From positions 186,001-250,000 of the forward strand of contig NZ_CP083740.1 in NCBI RefSeq assembly GCF_020150455.1: a stretch of 64,000 nt of DNA, in the 5' to 3' direction. This document shows, piece after piece, positions 56,801 to 64,000 of this stretch. A program made the translations under genes and the position numbers. Positions within the stretch are counted from its first letter, which is position 1; each line of letters opens with the position of its first letter. The stretch is from Bremerella sp. TYQ1. GTDB lineage: Bacteria; Planctomycetota; Planctomycetia; Pirellulales; Pirellulaceae. Below the pieces are notes generated by a model. It saw nothing but the letters and a program-made list of their open reading frames with translations, did no database searches and was not told the DNA's origin.

Positions 56801-57696
56801 ACACCACCACCGACGCATTGGATGGGACTGCTTCGGCTGACGTCGAAATCACCATCACCGGTGTGAATGACGCTCCTGTTGCGGAAGATGATGCATTCGC
56901 TACCGAATCGGACACCGCTTTGACGCTCGCCGTCTCTGGGGTGATCACCAACGATAGCGATGTCGACAATGGCGACACGATGACCGTTTCCGCGGTGAAT
57001 GGTGACGCAGCCAACGTCGGTCAATCGATCGCACTCGATGGTGGTGGTCTGCTGACACTGAACGCGGACGGAAGCATGACCTTCGATCCGAATGGTGAAT
57101 TCGAGGGACTAACCGAACCGGCCACCGTTGAATTCGGTTACACCGTTTCGGATGCCCTTGGTCTGACTTCGGATGCAACGGTCACCATCACGGTTTCCGC
57201 ACCAAGTGGTGTCGAAAATGAAAACGCCGCTCCGATTAACTCGGTGCCAGGCGAGCAGTCGACCGATTCGGCAACTCCGATCGTCTTTGATGACGCCAAC
57301 GGAAATGCGATCTCGGTTTCCGATCCTGATGCCGCTGACTCGATGGTGGAAGTGACCATCACCGTGGACAGTGGTTTGCTGACGCTTTCTAACGGTTTCG
57401 AGAGCAATCGTCACAAGCTGTTGGGTTCGATCGATCAGATCAACTCGCTGCTGACCGGTTTGGTTTACACGCCAGACTCGGCCTTCGAAGGAACGGCCAC
57501 GCTGACGATTGTTACCGACGATCTGGGTAACACCGGTTTCGGTGGTGCCAAAGCAGACGCCGATAGCATCCTGATCGCAGTTTCGGCTGCGGCCGTCAGT
57601 GGTGTTGATGGCGAACCGGAAGGGGAAGGCATCGACGTCATCGCAGAGGATGATGAAGAAATCGACGATCTCTTCAATCCTTGCGACATTGCGTAG
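53899..57696 (+). CDS. Large LEPR-type surface protein with tandem repeats
   Basis: A 1265-residue protein. The start MRFKRPKFQSSLGEQLEDRS has the planctomycete LEPR-XLL-like motif (LEDRSMLSG here), thought to be a sorting or export signal. A cadherin/Ig-like region follows (about 60-360). Five tandem 104-residue repeats lie at about 365-880, with PTVSEVEDVAIDQD and SVSDGEETTTESFVLTVNE blocks. Two VCBS/Cadherin-like domains (AEADSFATDANTPLDVEA and VAEDDAFATESDTALTLAV) come after them. The C-terminus is acidic (EDDEEIDDLFNPCDIA). GGAG precedes the ATG at 53899; the frame extends upstream to 53800 without family sequence. Probably an adhesin or cell-wall component. Confidence 0.87.
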   Translation: MRFKRPKFQSSLGEQLEDRSMLSGTPLDLDLSAVPTQTVFAGETLSFNLGELGATVSEGEDGPRMVMFQLDPDGDERPDGMSMTFSGDFQWTPTAEQEGLYSVKIIAVENGQPSSVDVEEMMIDVRVGRPVVDLNGEDQDGIDFDAVFQVGHGPVSVVDSDLTVSDENDDMIQSAKVTLTNPLDGAEESLSIDVEGTNITVEYADGSILLSGEDTAENYANVLKTLTYNNTNADADPTSRLVEISVSDGEYESQVATSTIAVNHAPDLLPISDQTVEAGQSEEFLITATDKNESDELFLLLDVETPDYVTLTQEAGTREATLSIAPGADVEAGEYTIRVLAVDQYGLADAQYFTLTIEEAVNSAPTISPIDDQSIDQDTPTDPLAFSIGDAETAPEDLTVSIESDNEALVDAAGIVMTGEGADRELVVTPLAGATGTANITITVSDGEETVTESFLLTVNEVVVENTAPTVSEVEDVAIDQDTATEPLAFVVGDAESAAEDLVVSVESDNPALVEAAGMILAGDGADKTLVVTPLAGATGTATITISVSDGEETTTESFVLTVNEVVAGNTAPTVSEVEDVAIDQDTATEPLAFTVGDAESAAEDLVVSVESDNAALVDAAGIILTGDGADKTLVVTPLAGATGSATITISVSDGEETTTESFVLTVNEVVAGNTAPTISVVEDQEIDQDSATEPLAFTVGDAESAAEDLVVSVESDNPALVDAAGLIIAGDGADKTLVVTPLAGATGTATITLSVSDGEETTTESFVLTVTELVGENTAPTISAVEDQTIDQDTATAPLEFSVSDAESAVEDLVVSVESDNPALVDAAGIILTGEGADKTLVVTPLAGATGSANITITVSDGEETTTESFLLTVNEVVLSPIAEADSFATDANTPLDVEANGVLGNDTGDSLGVTAVNGDAANVGAAVELDSGASVTINADGSLSFDPTGKYDALADGETAVETVSYTTTDALDGTASADVEITITGVNDAPVAEDDAFATESDTALTLAVSGVITNDSDVDNGDTMTVSAVNGDAANVGQSIALDGGGLLTLNADGSMTFDPNGEFEGLTEPATVEFGYTVSDALGLTSDATVTITVSAPSGVENENAAPINSVPGEQSTDSATPIVFDDANGNAISVSDPDAADSMVEVTITVDSGLLTLSNGFESNRHKLLGSIDQINSLLTGLVYTPDSAFEGTATLTIVTDDLGNTGFGGAKADADSILIAVSAAAVSGVDGEPEGEGIDVIAEDDEEIDDLFNPCDIA
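54985..56535 (+). repeat. Five tandem 312-bp coding repeats
   Basis: Units begin at about 54985, 55297, 55609, 55921 and 56233; the spacing is exactly 312 bp (104 codons). Neighbouring units differ by a modest number of substitutions, and the middle units are closest. Units encode one immunoglobulin-like domain each. Confidence 0.9.
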
Positions 57697-57749
57697 TTAA
57701 ATCCACGGCTGTAGGGCAGCGATGCCCGGCCACATTTGGAATCTTTAGC

Positions 57750-57783
57750 GAGGGCGTCCTGGAAACGGGACGCCCTCTTTTTT
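57750..57783 (+). terminator. Intrinsic terminator
   Basis: A perfect 10-bp stem (GAGGGCGTCC / GGACGCCCTC), 8-nt loop and six T, 54 nt after the surface protein stop. Confidence 0.95.
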
Positions 57784-57935
57784 GCGCTTAATTGCATGCG
57801 AAAATCTAGCAATTTCAGATGCTGCCGTGCTCGCGGCGAATGAATGACAAACGCTTTGGGAGAAGTTAATATAGAAGCCAACTGTTCCGCGCACTCTTAA
57901 TTTCCCACCCCAATCCTCCGAGAGTGACCTCCATC

Positions 57936-59804
57936 ATGCGATCTCTGCTGCTACTTTCCGCGACTCTTCTGGCCATGTTGCCCAGCACCTTGTTGGCTGC
58001 CGACGAGAACGCCCACGACCTACCGAATATTTTGTGGATCACCAGCGAAGACAATGGTCCCGAACTTGGCTGTTACGGCGATGACTACGCCGACTCGCCA
58101 AACATTGATTCCATTGCCGCTAAAGGCATGCGGTACAAACGAGCCTGGTCGAATGCCCCAGTGTGTGCCCCGGCCCGAACGACAATTATCTCTGGCATTT
58201 ATCCCCCAGCACTTGGGGCTGAGCATATGCGAAGCCAGACCGTGTTGCCGGACGGTTTCCACATGTTCCCTTATTACCTGCACGAAGCTGGGTATTACTG
58301 CACGAACAACTCGAAGGAAGACTATAACCTGGCCAAGGAAGGTTTCGTCTGGGATCAGTCCAACGGTAAAGCGCACTGGCGCGGTCGCAAGGACGGACAA
58401 CCGTTCTTTGCCGTGTTTAACTTCACGACCAGCCATGAAAGCCAATTGCGTAAGCGACCTCATACGGCGGTGCACGATCCGGCCGGCGTCCGAGTTCCTG
58501 CGTATCATCCCGACACGCCTGAAGTTCGCCGCGACTGGGCCCAGTACTACGACAAGATTACCGAAATGGATCGTCAGGTCGGTCGCGTCTTGGCTCAGCT
58601 GAAAGAAGATGGCCTGGAGGAGAACACCATCGTTTTCTACTACGGCGACCATGGTAGCGGTATGCCCCGCAGCAAGCGATGGCCGTACGATTCTGGCCTG
58701 CACGTTCCCATGATTGTGCATGTTCCCGAGAAGTATAAGAAGCTTGCCCCCAAGGAATATGAAGTCGGCGGAGAGTCGGAACGACTTGTCAGCTTCGTCG
58801 ATCTTGCTCCGACAGTGCTAAGCCTCGCCGGAATTGAGCCGAAGGACTGGATGCAAGGACATGCATTCATGGGCGAATATGAAACAACGCCACCGAAGTA
58901 TATGTTCGGATTCCGCGGTCGCATGGACGAGCGTTACGACATGGTTCGCACGGTGACCGATGGCCAGTTCGTTTACATTCGCAATTACATGCCGCATAAG
59001 ATCTACGGCCAACACATCGATTACATGTTCCAGACCCCAACCACCAAGGTTTGGAAGCAGATGTACGACAATGGCAAGCTGAATGAAGCGCAAAGCCACT
59101 TCTGGGAAGAAAAGCCGTCGGAAGAACTTTACGAACTGGCGAGCGATCCGGATGAAGTCCGTAACTTGGCGGATGATCCAAAGTTCGCCGGCAAGCGAAA
59201 GGAATTGGGAACCGCTGTTCTGGAATGGCAGAGGGAAATTCGCGATATCGGTTTCTTGCCGGAAGAAGAGATCCACTCGCGACGAGGAAAATCAGCACCC
59301 TATGAACTAGGTCATAATGCGTCGTTGTACGATTTAGACGCCATTATGGAGACTGCATTGTTGGCCTCGGCTCGAGAATCCAAATCGCTGCCGAAGATCA
59401 TCGAACAGCTTCAAGCAGACGATAGTGCGGTTCGCTACTGGGCGGCGTTAGGCCTGCTGATGCAGAAAGAAGCAGCGGTCGATCAGGCCCGGAAGCAACT
59501 TCGTGCAGCGTTAAACGACAAATCACCCAACGTTCGCTGTATCGTCGCGGAGGCATTGGGTTGCTACGGCAATGAAGAAGATGTGAAGCTGGCCCTGGAA
59601 ACGCTCGGGAATTTGGCTGATCCAACCGAGAATGGTGTCTACGTCTCGATGCTGGCACTCAATTCGATCGATGCCATGGACGAAAAAGCAAAGCCGTTGG
59701 CAGCCGTTCTGGCAAAGCTGCCCGACGGGGCGAAGCAGGCCCCGCCACGCACCGGCGGCTACGTGCCGAGATTGCTGCAAGATTTGAACAAAGAGCTGAA
59801 CTAA
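57936..59804 (+). CDS. Secreted sulfatase with HEAT-like C-terminus
   Basis: A 622-residue type I sulfatase. The signal peptide MRSLLLLSATLLAMLPSTLLA is cut near AADEN. The active-site CAPAR (Cys77, in CxPxR) is the formylglycine site; maturation would need a sulfatase-modifying enzyme or anSME, not in this window. WITSEDNGPELGCYGDD and FYYGDHGSGMPRSKRWPYDSGLHVPMIVH supply metal ligands. After the sulfatase domain (to about 470) the last 130 residues form HEAT/PBS-lyase-like repeats (SAVRYWAALGLL, PNVRCIVAEALGCYG). A GTG at 57924 is an alternative start. Sulfated marine polysaccharides are likely substrates. Confidence 0.9.
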   Translation: MRSLLLLSATLLAMLPSTLLAADENAHDLPNILWITSEDNGPELGCYGDDYADSPNIDSIAAKGMRYKRAWSNAPVCAPARTTIISGIYPPALGAEHMRSQTVLPDGFHMFPYYLHEAGYYCTNNSKEDYNLAKEGFVWDQSNGKAHWRGRKDGQPFFAVFNFTTSHESQLRKRPHTAVHDPAGVRVPAYHPDTPEVRRDWAQYYDKITEMDRQVGRVLAQLKEDGLEENTIVFYYGDHGSGMPRSKRWPYDSGLHVPMIVHVPEKYKKLAPKEYEVGGESERLVSFVDLAPTVLSLAGIEPKDWMQGHAFMGEYETTPPKYMFGFRGRMDERYDMVRTVTDGQFVYIRNYMPHKIYGQHIDYMFQTPTTKVWKQMYDNGKLNEAQSHFWEEKPSEELYELASDPDEVRNLADDPKFAGKRKELGTAVLEWQREIRDIGFLPEEEIHSRRGKSAPYELGHNASLYDLDAIMETALLASARESKSLPKIIEQLQADDSAVRYWAALGLLMQKEAAVDQARKQLRAALNDKSPNVRCIVAEALGCYGNEEDVKLALETLGNLADPTENGVYVSMLALNSIDAMDEKAKPLAAVLAKLPDGAKQAPPRTGGYVPRLLQDLNKELN

Positions 59805-59897
59805 GAATCGTCTCCTTTCATCCCATTGCACGCCGGGGCATGTCGCGGGGATAATAGACCGCGACACCGGCGAGTTTTGGGAAACAGGGGAGAATCG

Positions 59898-61256
59898 ATG
59901 AATCAGGAAGGACTGTCCGTCAAGAAGCTGACGGAAGAGCAATCCTGGCTTCAAACCGGCGCACTTTTGGTGCTAGCGTTTATCGCGTTCTCGTTCGGGC
60001 TGATGTATGCCCGAGCGGTTCTCGTGCCGTTCACGCTGGCTTTGTTTCTTAATTATCTCGTTGCGCCGATCGTCGACTTTCAGATGATCCGTCTGAAGTT
60101 CAGTAAGTTCATCTCGGTCACGCTGGCACTGCTGTTCGTGGTGCTCGTGCTTGTCCTGATGAGCTTTCTTGCCACGACGATCATTCAAAACGTCACCACT
60201 GTAGCCAACGACAAAACCTTCATGGCGAAGCTTGAGCATCGCTTGGAGGGCCCGCTCGAGGCGGCATCAAAGCTGATGGACCGAATCAGCGGTACCGAAG
60301 AGGGCGAACCGGCTCCCTTCGAGGCCACTCCGGCAATTAATCCGGAAGAGTCAGAAGACGATGCTTCTACCGAAGAGTCGCCGGCCGAAACGATTGTGGA
60401 AGGAGTGGTCGACGAACCTCTCGACGAGTCCGATGATGCGGACACGCCGATCGACTCGGGGGAAGAGCCAACTGAATCGGAAGAAGAGCTACCTCAAGAA
60501 GAAGCAGCCGACGATGCGTTGGTGACCGAGCCGGAATCTTCCAACCCGGCTGTCGCCGTGAAAAAAGAGGTCAATCGTACTCAGCAACTCTTTCGCACTT
60601 TGATGACCCAGATTCGGCAAGAGGCTCCACAACTGGCAACCCAAGCCGGAGCGACGCTGCTGAACATGATCAGCAGCACGGTACTTACCGCGATTTTTGT
60701 TGGCTTCATGTTAGCAGGGCGAGATCCTTACAAAGTCTCGAAAGGGATCTATGCCGAAATCGACCGCAACGTGCGGAAGTACATTGCTACCAAGTTCTTT
60801 ATCTCCGCACTTACTGGGCTGTTGGTGTGGGGCTGCTTGTCAATGATCGGAATGCAGTTCGCATCGATGTTTGGCTTGATCGCATTTTGTTTGAATTTCA
60901 TCCCATCGATCGGATCGATTATTGCCACGTTACTTCCCATCCCGATTGCGATCGTTCAGTTCGATTCGGTGTTGATGATTACGCTGGCGATTGTTCTGCC
61001 TGGCGCGGTCCAGATGACGATGGGCAACGTGATTGAGCCCAAGATTATGGGCGATGGCCTCCAGCTTCATCCTGCTACTATTTTGTTGGCACTTGCCTTC
61101 TTTGGGATGCTGTGGGGACCGGTCGGTATGTTGTTGGCCGCACCGATCACCGCGAGTGTGCGAATCGTGTTGATGCGATTCAAAACGACGCAGCCGATTG
61201 GAAGGCTGATGGCAGGTACGCTTCCGGAAGAAGACGACCATCTGCACCACATTTAA
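59898..61256 (+). CDS. AI-2E family transporter with acidic insertion
   Basis: A 452-residue membrane protein of the AI-2E/YdiK/UPF0118 family. Helices lie at about 20-65 and 70-100, then from about 235 to the C-terminus in the family order, including NFIPSIGSIIATLLPIPIA and VIEPKIMGDGLQLHP. Between residues about 135 and 230 there is an acidic Ser/Glu/Asp-rich insertion (ESEDDASTEESPAE and on), longer than in typical members. The family exports or takes up diverse solutes; autoinducer-2 is only one proposed cargo. AGGGGAGA six nt before the ATG at 59898 favours it over the earlier Met at 59826. Confidence 0.85.
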   Translation: MNQEGLSVKKLTEEQSWLQTGALLVLAFIAFSFGLMYARAVLVPFTLALFLNYLVAPIVDFQMIRLKFSKFISVTLALLFVVLVLVLMSFLATTIIQNVTTVANDKTFMAKLEHRLEGPLEAASKLMDRISGTEEGEPAPFEATPAINPEESEDDASTEESPAETIVEGVVDEPLDESDDADTPIDSGEEPTESEEELPQEEAADDALVTEPESSNPAVAVKKEVNRTQQLFRTLMTQIRQEAPQLATQAGATLLNMISSTVLTAIFVGFMLAGRDPYKVSKGIYAEIDRNVRKYIATKFFISALTGLLVWGCLSMIGMQFASMFGLIAFCLNFIPSIGSIIATLLPIPIAIVQFDSVLMITLAIVLPGAVQMTMGNVIEPKIMGDGLQLHPATILLALAFFGMLWGPVGMLLAAPITASVRIVLMRFKTTQPIGRLMAGTLPEEDDHLHHI

Positions 61257-61302
61257 CAGGCCGCGGTGCGCGCCTGATTGCTGAATATTCGAAAGGAGTT
61301 CG

Positions 61303-61980
61303 ATGTCTGAGACGATCTATTCGCCTGGCCCGAGGGAGCGGACCGTCCGTGACCCAAGCGGAAATGTTCGTGCGGTCCCCAGCGGTTGGACGCTTCTTCC
61401 CCCAGGCGATGCTGGATTGACGCGGCGAGTCAAAGCGGCAGGGGAATACTGGGTCGTCAAGGAAAAGAAAGGACGTCGTATGTTTTCGCGTGGTGTCTGG
61501 GCACCGCAAGAAACGATCTCACGCCTTCAAACAGAACTGACCGCCGAGCGATCAACCGACGCGTACGCGAAAAAACAAAAAGCGGCGGCAGTACGCCGTG
61601 AAAAGCAACAGGAAGAATATGTCGAGGACTTCTTTGGGGCGGTAGTTGCTTTCCTCGATTTTCACCCTGAATACGACCATCTGGCAAAGCAGTTCGCCCA
61701 GGCGGTCACCACACACGCGACACCTGTGGGGAGCGGTACCGTAGCGCGGACGAAACGAATTCCAATCGAGCGACGCGCGGAATCCGCGGTGATTGCATGG
61801 ATGCGTCATCAAACCACCGCTTACGACACGATGAAGATCCCTCGCGTCAAAGGGAAACGTCGTGAAGTCCGTCGTATGTTGGCCCAGCGGTCGAAAGAGC
61901 TGCTGCAGCAATACCGCCGCGGACACGAGATTTCCAGTAGTTGCCCGCTGCGGATGGCATTGAAAAAGAATGCGGCCTAG
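61303..61980 (+). CDS. DUF2293 family protein
   Basis: A 225-residue basic, soluble protein. The N-terminal VPSGWTLLPPGDAGLTRRVKAAGEYWVV is the DUF2293-associated block and the C-terminus TTAYDTMKIPRVKGKRREVRRMLAQRS matches the family signature. Basic and probably nucleic-acid-binding; no proven role. GGAG lies before the ATG. It runs 46 nt downstream of the AI-2E gene and may be co-transcribed. Confidence 0.82.
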   Translation: MSETIYSPGPRERTVRDPSGNVRAVPSGWTLLPPGDAGLTRRVKAAGEYWVVKEKKGRRMFSRGVWAPQETISRLQTELTAERSTDAYAKKQKAAAVRREKQQEEYVEDFFGAVVAFLDFHPEYDHLAKQFAQAVTTHATPVGSGTVARTKRIPIERRAESAVIAWMRHQTTAYDTMKIPRVKGKRREVRRMLAQRSKELLQQYRRGHEISSSCPLRMALKKNAA

Positions 61981-61985
61981 CGCCG

Positions 61986-62717
61986 TTACTTTGCTTTCCA
62001 GATCTTCACGTCATCGACCCAGGCTTCTTTGGCAACCGCTAAAGAAATGTGGCGTTTAGTAGGATGAGCAATGCCTTCGGACTTGAGTTCGCCAGTTCGC
62101 TTGCCATCAATGGAAACCACCATCGTGTCGCCTACAATCTGGATTTGAAGATCGTGCCAAGTGTCAGGCTGAAGCTTCAGGGGCGTAGCGACCGTCTTGG
62201 TCTTGAGAAGTTCGGCGAGTTTTGGAGAAGGCTTGCCTGCTTTCAATTGCTCGCGGATCTTCAAGTCCATTCGACCGGTCTTCGAGTCGTTAATGGTCAC
62301 GCGATTAAGAGAGACGCGCGCGACGCAAAGATGGCCGGCGTGGACCGTTTTTAGTTCCTTGTCCGCGAAGTCGACGCCCAGCTGATCTCCTTTTCCGAGT
62401 CGAAATCGTAACTGAACGGTTCCGTCTTGAAAGTCGACAGGATGAAACACCGCGACGCCATGATCGGCGGTCGGATAACGCGTGATGTGGATCGCGCCAT
62501 CTTTCAAATCGACTTGTTGATTGCCGTTGGCACGCCATCGACTGTTGGTTGTCCAGCCTCGTCCAACTTCTTCTTTGCCGGGTACCGATTCATCGCGGTC
62601 AAAGGAATCGGAGAATTGCAACTCGCCTAGTTCGCTGGTGGTTTTCGATTCGGTCGCGAAAACGGATTGCGAGAAAAGGAACATAATACAAAGCAGGGCA
62701 GGGAGGCGGCACAACAT
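61986..62717 (-). CDS. Exported DUF1080-like (lectin-fold) protein
   Basis: A 243-residue protein with a signal peptide (about 1-21, LCRLPALLCIMFLFSQSVFA). One concanavalin/laminin-G-like sandwich follows (WRANGNQQVDLKDGAIHIT, GTVQLRFRLGKGDQLGVDF, WHDLQIQIVGDTMVVSIDGK). This is the fold of the planctomycete DUF1080 (3-keto-disaccharide hydrolase-like) proteins, but no catalytic residues can be named. It lies six nt downstream of the peptidase-like gene, so both form one minus-strand unit. Confidence 0.78.
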   Translation of the reverse strand: MLCRLPALLCIMFLFSQSVFATESKTTSELGELQFSDSFDRDESVPGKEEVGRGWTTNSRWRANGNQQVDLKDGAIHITRYPTADHGVAVFHPVDFQDGTVQLRFRLGKGDQLGVDFADKELKTVHAGHLCVARVSLNRVTINDSKTGRMDLKIREQLKAGKPSPKLAELLKTKTVATPLKLQPDTWHDLQIQIVGDTMVVSIDGKRTGELKSEGIAHPTKRHISLAVAKEAWVDDVKIWKAK

Positions 62718-62723
62718 GACGGA

Positions 62724-64000
62724 CTACTCGATGGGATTTGCAGTGAAGACAATGCGATAGGATTTCTTAGGATCGCATGTTTTGGGCCTGGGGAAAAGAA
62801 TAAAGTCGTCCGTAATCACCGGAGCGAACTGAACTCCCTCTTCCACTTGGACGTTTGTCACGCGTCTTGGCAGAAATGCAATGAACGGACGCCCGCCTCG
62901 CTGAGAGCCGTTGCTGTTGACGGTGTCGAAACTTTCCTCGCCCTTTAGGGGAGTGATGGTGAAAGTGTACGTGCCGTCTGATTCTTCCAGGGACTGTTCG
63001 TACCAAAGCGGGCCATCTGCCATTTTCGCTTCCCAGGCCGGATCGCCGTAAAACGCAACCGTGTCACGATCGTAAGCGAGCCCGCGAAGATCACGCTGGG
63101 GTGTTGCAGGGTCGTTCAGTCGATTCAGCAACGCATGATGGTTCGCTAAAAAGGCTTCTTGATAGGTATACCTGCCTGGCTGCTCGACAAAGTAATCGAG
63201 CATGCCCCAGCCGCCATAGCCAAACCATGTTGGAACGGTGTACCCAATCATTTGCTTAACGCCGGCCGAATTCATCCAGGCCACTGCCATCGCATCGGGG
63301 CTGTCGATATGCCCCATCAAGCAATTGCCAATTGGCATATAGACCTTCGCATTGTCGGAATCGACAGGGTACTCTTTTTGTTGAGTATCGAATCCATAGA
63401 GCTGACCATCGCGGCAACGAAAGTATCCATTTCGGTAGCGGAAGCCGATTTGCCAGTCTCTTTCGGTGGCATGACCCGACGCAACGAATAGATCGGCATG
63501 GTAGTCATTCAGCGTGGAAACAAGAGCTGCCGTTGTGTCGTCTGGGCCTTCTAGCTCTTGGGCCTGCTCTCCAGGCAGCTTTCGGACGTGCCGATTCTTC
63601 TGCAACTCGTCATACCACATTCCCTCGACACAGGACGTCAATTCGATATCCGTACCTGAGGCGACTTTGCGAATTGTCAACGGTTCTTCGTGCTGAGCAA
63701 TCGACAGGGCATTGGCCGCATCGTATCCCGTTAGAATTCCCCAACGTGTGTCGGTGTAAACGTCGTCGTCAAGTTCGCGCGTCAGTTGATGAACCGCCGC
63801 AACAAACTTTCGACCAGCTTCCGCAGGCGTCGCAACAAAGCAAGTGAATTTAGGAAAGTGATTCCGAAGGGCTGGCAGTACTTCCTTAGGCGATTCTTCG
63901 AATGTCACGACGGTCGCGTCATGCTTTTTCACTAAAGTGTCAACTACGGTTTTCCATTTGACATCTTGGTACGTTTGCGACGAAGTAACGACGACGTAAT
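62724..64000 (-). CDS. C25 (gingipain)-like exported peptidase, 5' partial
   Basis: The frame is open to the right edge of the window; the first in-window start codon, a GTG at 63932, is not the true start because VVTSSQTYQDVKWKTVV precedes it in frame. The readable 425 residues show the clan CD pattern: a His in FVASGHATERDWQ and a Cys in YMPIGNCLMGHIDSPDA, separated by about 65 residues, as in gingipains. A beta-rich C-terminal domain follows. Clan CD peptidases cleave after Arg, Lys or Asp; specificity is unknown. A DUF1080-like gene follows after six nt. Confidence 0.7.
   Translation of the reverse strand, partial: YVVVTSSQTYQDVKWKTVVDTLVKKHDATVVTFEESPKEVLPALRNHFPKFTCFVATPAEAGRKFVAAVHQLTRELDDDVYTDTRWGILTGYDAANALSIAQHEEPLTIRKVASGTDIELTSCVEGMWYDELQKNRHVRKLPGEQAQELEGPDDTTAALVSTLNDYHADLFVASGHATERDWQIGFRYRNGYFRCRDGQLYGFDTQQKEYPVDSDNAKVYMPIGNCLMGHIDSPDAMAVAWMNSAGVKQMIGYTVPTWFGYGGWGMLDYFVEQPGRYTYQEAFLANHHALLNRLNDPATPQRDLRGLAYDRDTVAFYGDPAWEAKMADGPLWYEQSLEESDGTYTFTITPLKGEESFDTVNSNGSQRGGRPFIAFLPRRVTNVQVEEGVQFAPVITDDFILFPRPKTCDPKKSYRIVFTANPIE

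Noticed and set aside
54154..57414. Several antisense frames of 90-290 codons opposite the surface protein
   Set aside because: They repeat with the 312-bp period of the sense gene and have no independent motifs.

Overview
The window looks like a chromosomal segment from a marine planctomycete of the Pirellulaceae type (Blastopirellula, Bremerella or Rhodopirellula relatives). This is inferred from family content. It holds a PSCyt1/DUF1549/DUF1553 protein paired with a DUF1501 Tat protein, DUF1559 prepilin-like proteins, an LEPR-type surface protein, a DUF5117-like zinc metalloprotease, a sulfatase, small CPxC zinc-ribbon proteins, the futalosine menaquinone genes mqnA and mqnC, and an archaeal-type C1 gene (mch). 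No phage, IS element or CRISPR array was seen, and GC and coding style look uniform by eye.

Layout. 1-9.3 kb: a Pro/Glu-rich fragment, a secreted alpha/beta hydrolase, mqnA-mqnC, two divergent zinc-ribbon genes, miaA, and hisE-hisG. 9.3-9.8 kb: a 441-bp cassette in which a DUF559 endonuclease-like gene lies exactly between two inverted copies of a palindromic repeat; its start and stop codons fall inside the repeats. 9.8-21.6 kb: a DsbD-like protein, a phosphotransferase, the large metalloprotease, a small DUF1559 locus, a DUF3592-like membrane protein, a possible structured RNA with terminator, and DUF1802. 21.7-26.5 kb: the cytochrome-like DUF1549/1553 and DUF1501 pair. 26.6-41.1 kb: tRNA-Lys, rsmH, a glycosyltransferase, queA, a NUDIX-like protein, a cysteine desulfurase with an A-type Fe-S carrier, an Ntn hydrolase, a hydroxyacid dehydrogenase, a CobL-type fusion, a PIG-L deacetylase, an RluD-type synthase and a tail-rich membrane protein. 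Several REP-like palindromes lie between these genes.

41.4-53.2 kb is the most interesting part: eleven co-directional genes. mch and a RimK-type ATP-grasp gene lead into OleC-like and OleD-like genes separated by a zinc-ribbon membrane protein. These are followed by a FabF-like ketosynthase, an acyl carrier protein, two different CrtI-like FAD oxidoreductases, a FabZ-like dehydratase and a FabI-like reductase. This is a dedicated acyl-ACP assembly line with two desaturase or isomerase candidates; its product cannot be read from the sequence. Two mosaic inverted-repeat elements and one repeat-only element sit between its genes.

53.2-64 kb: a 660-bp non-coding region with a perfect 16-bp palindrome, a 1265-residue surface protein with five 104-residue tandem repeats, a sulfatase with HEAT-like tail, an AI-2E family permease with an acidic insertion, DUF2293, a DUF1080-like secreted protein, and a gingipain-like (C25-like) protein that runs off the right edge.

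All function names rest on reading motifs by eye; no database search was run. Where several starts are possible the chosen one is explained in the entry.
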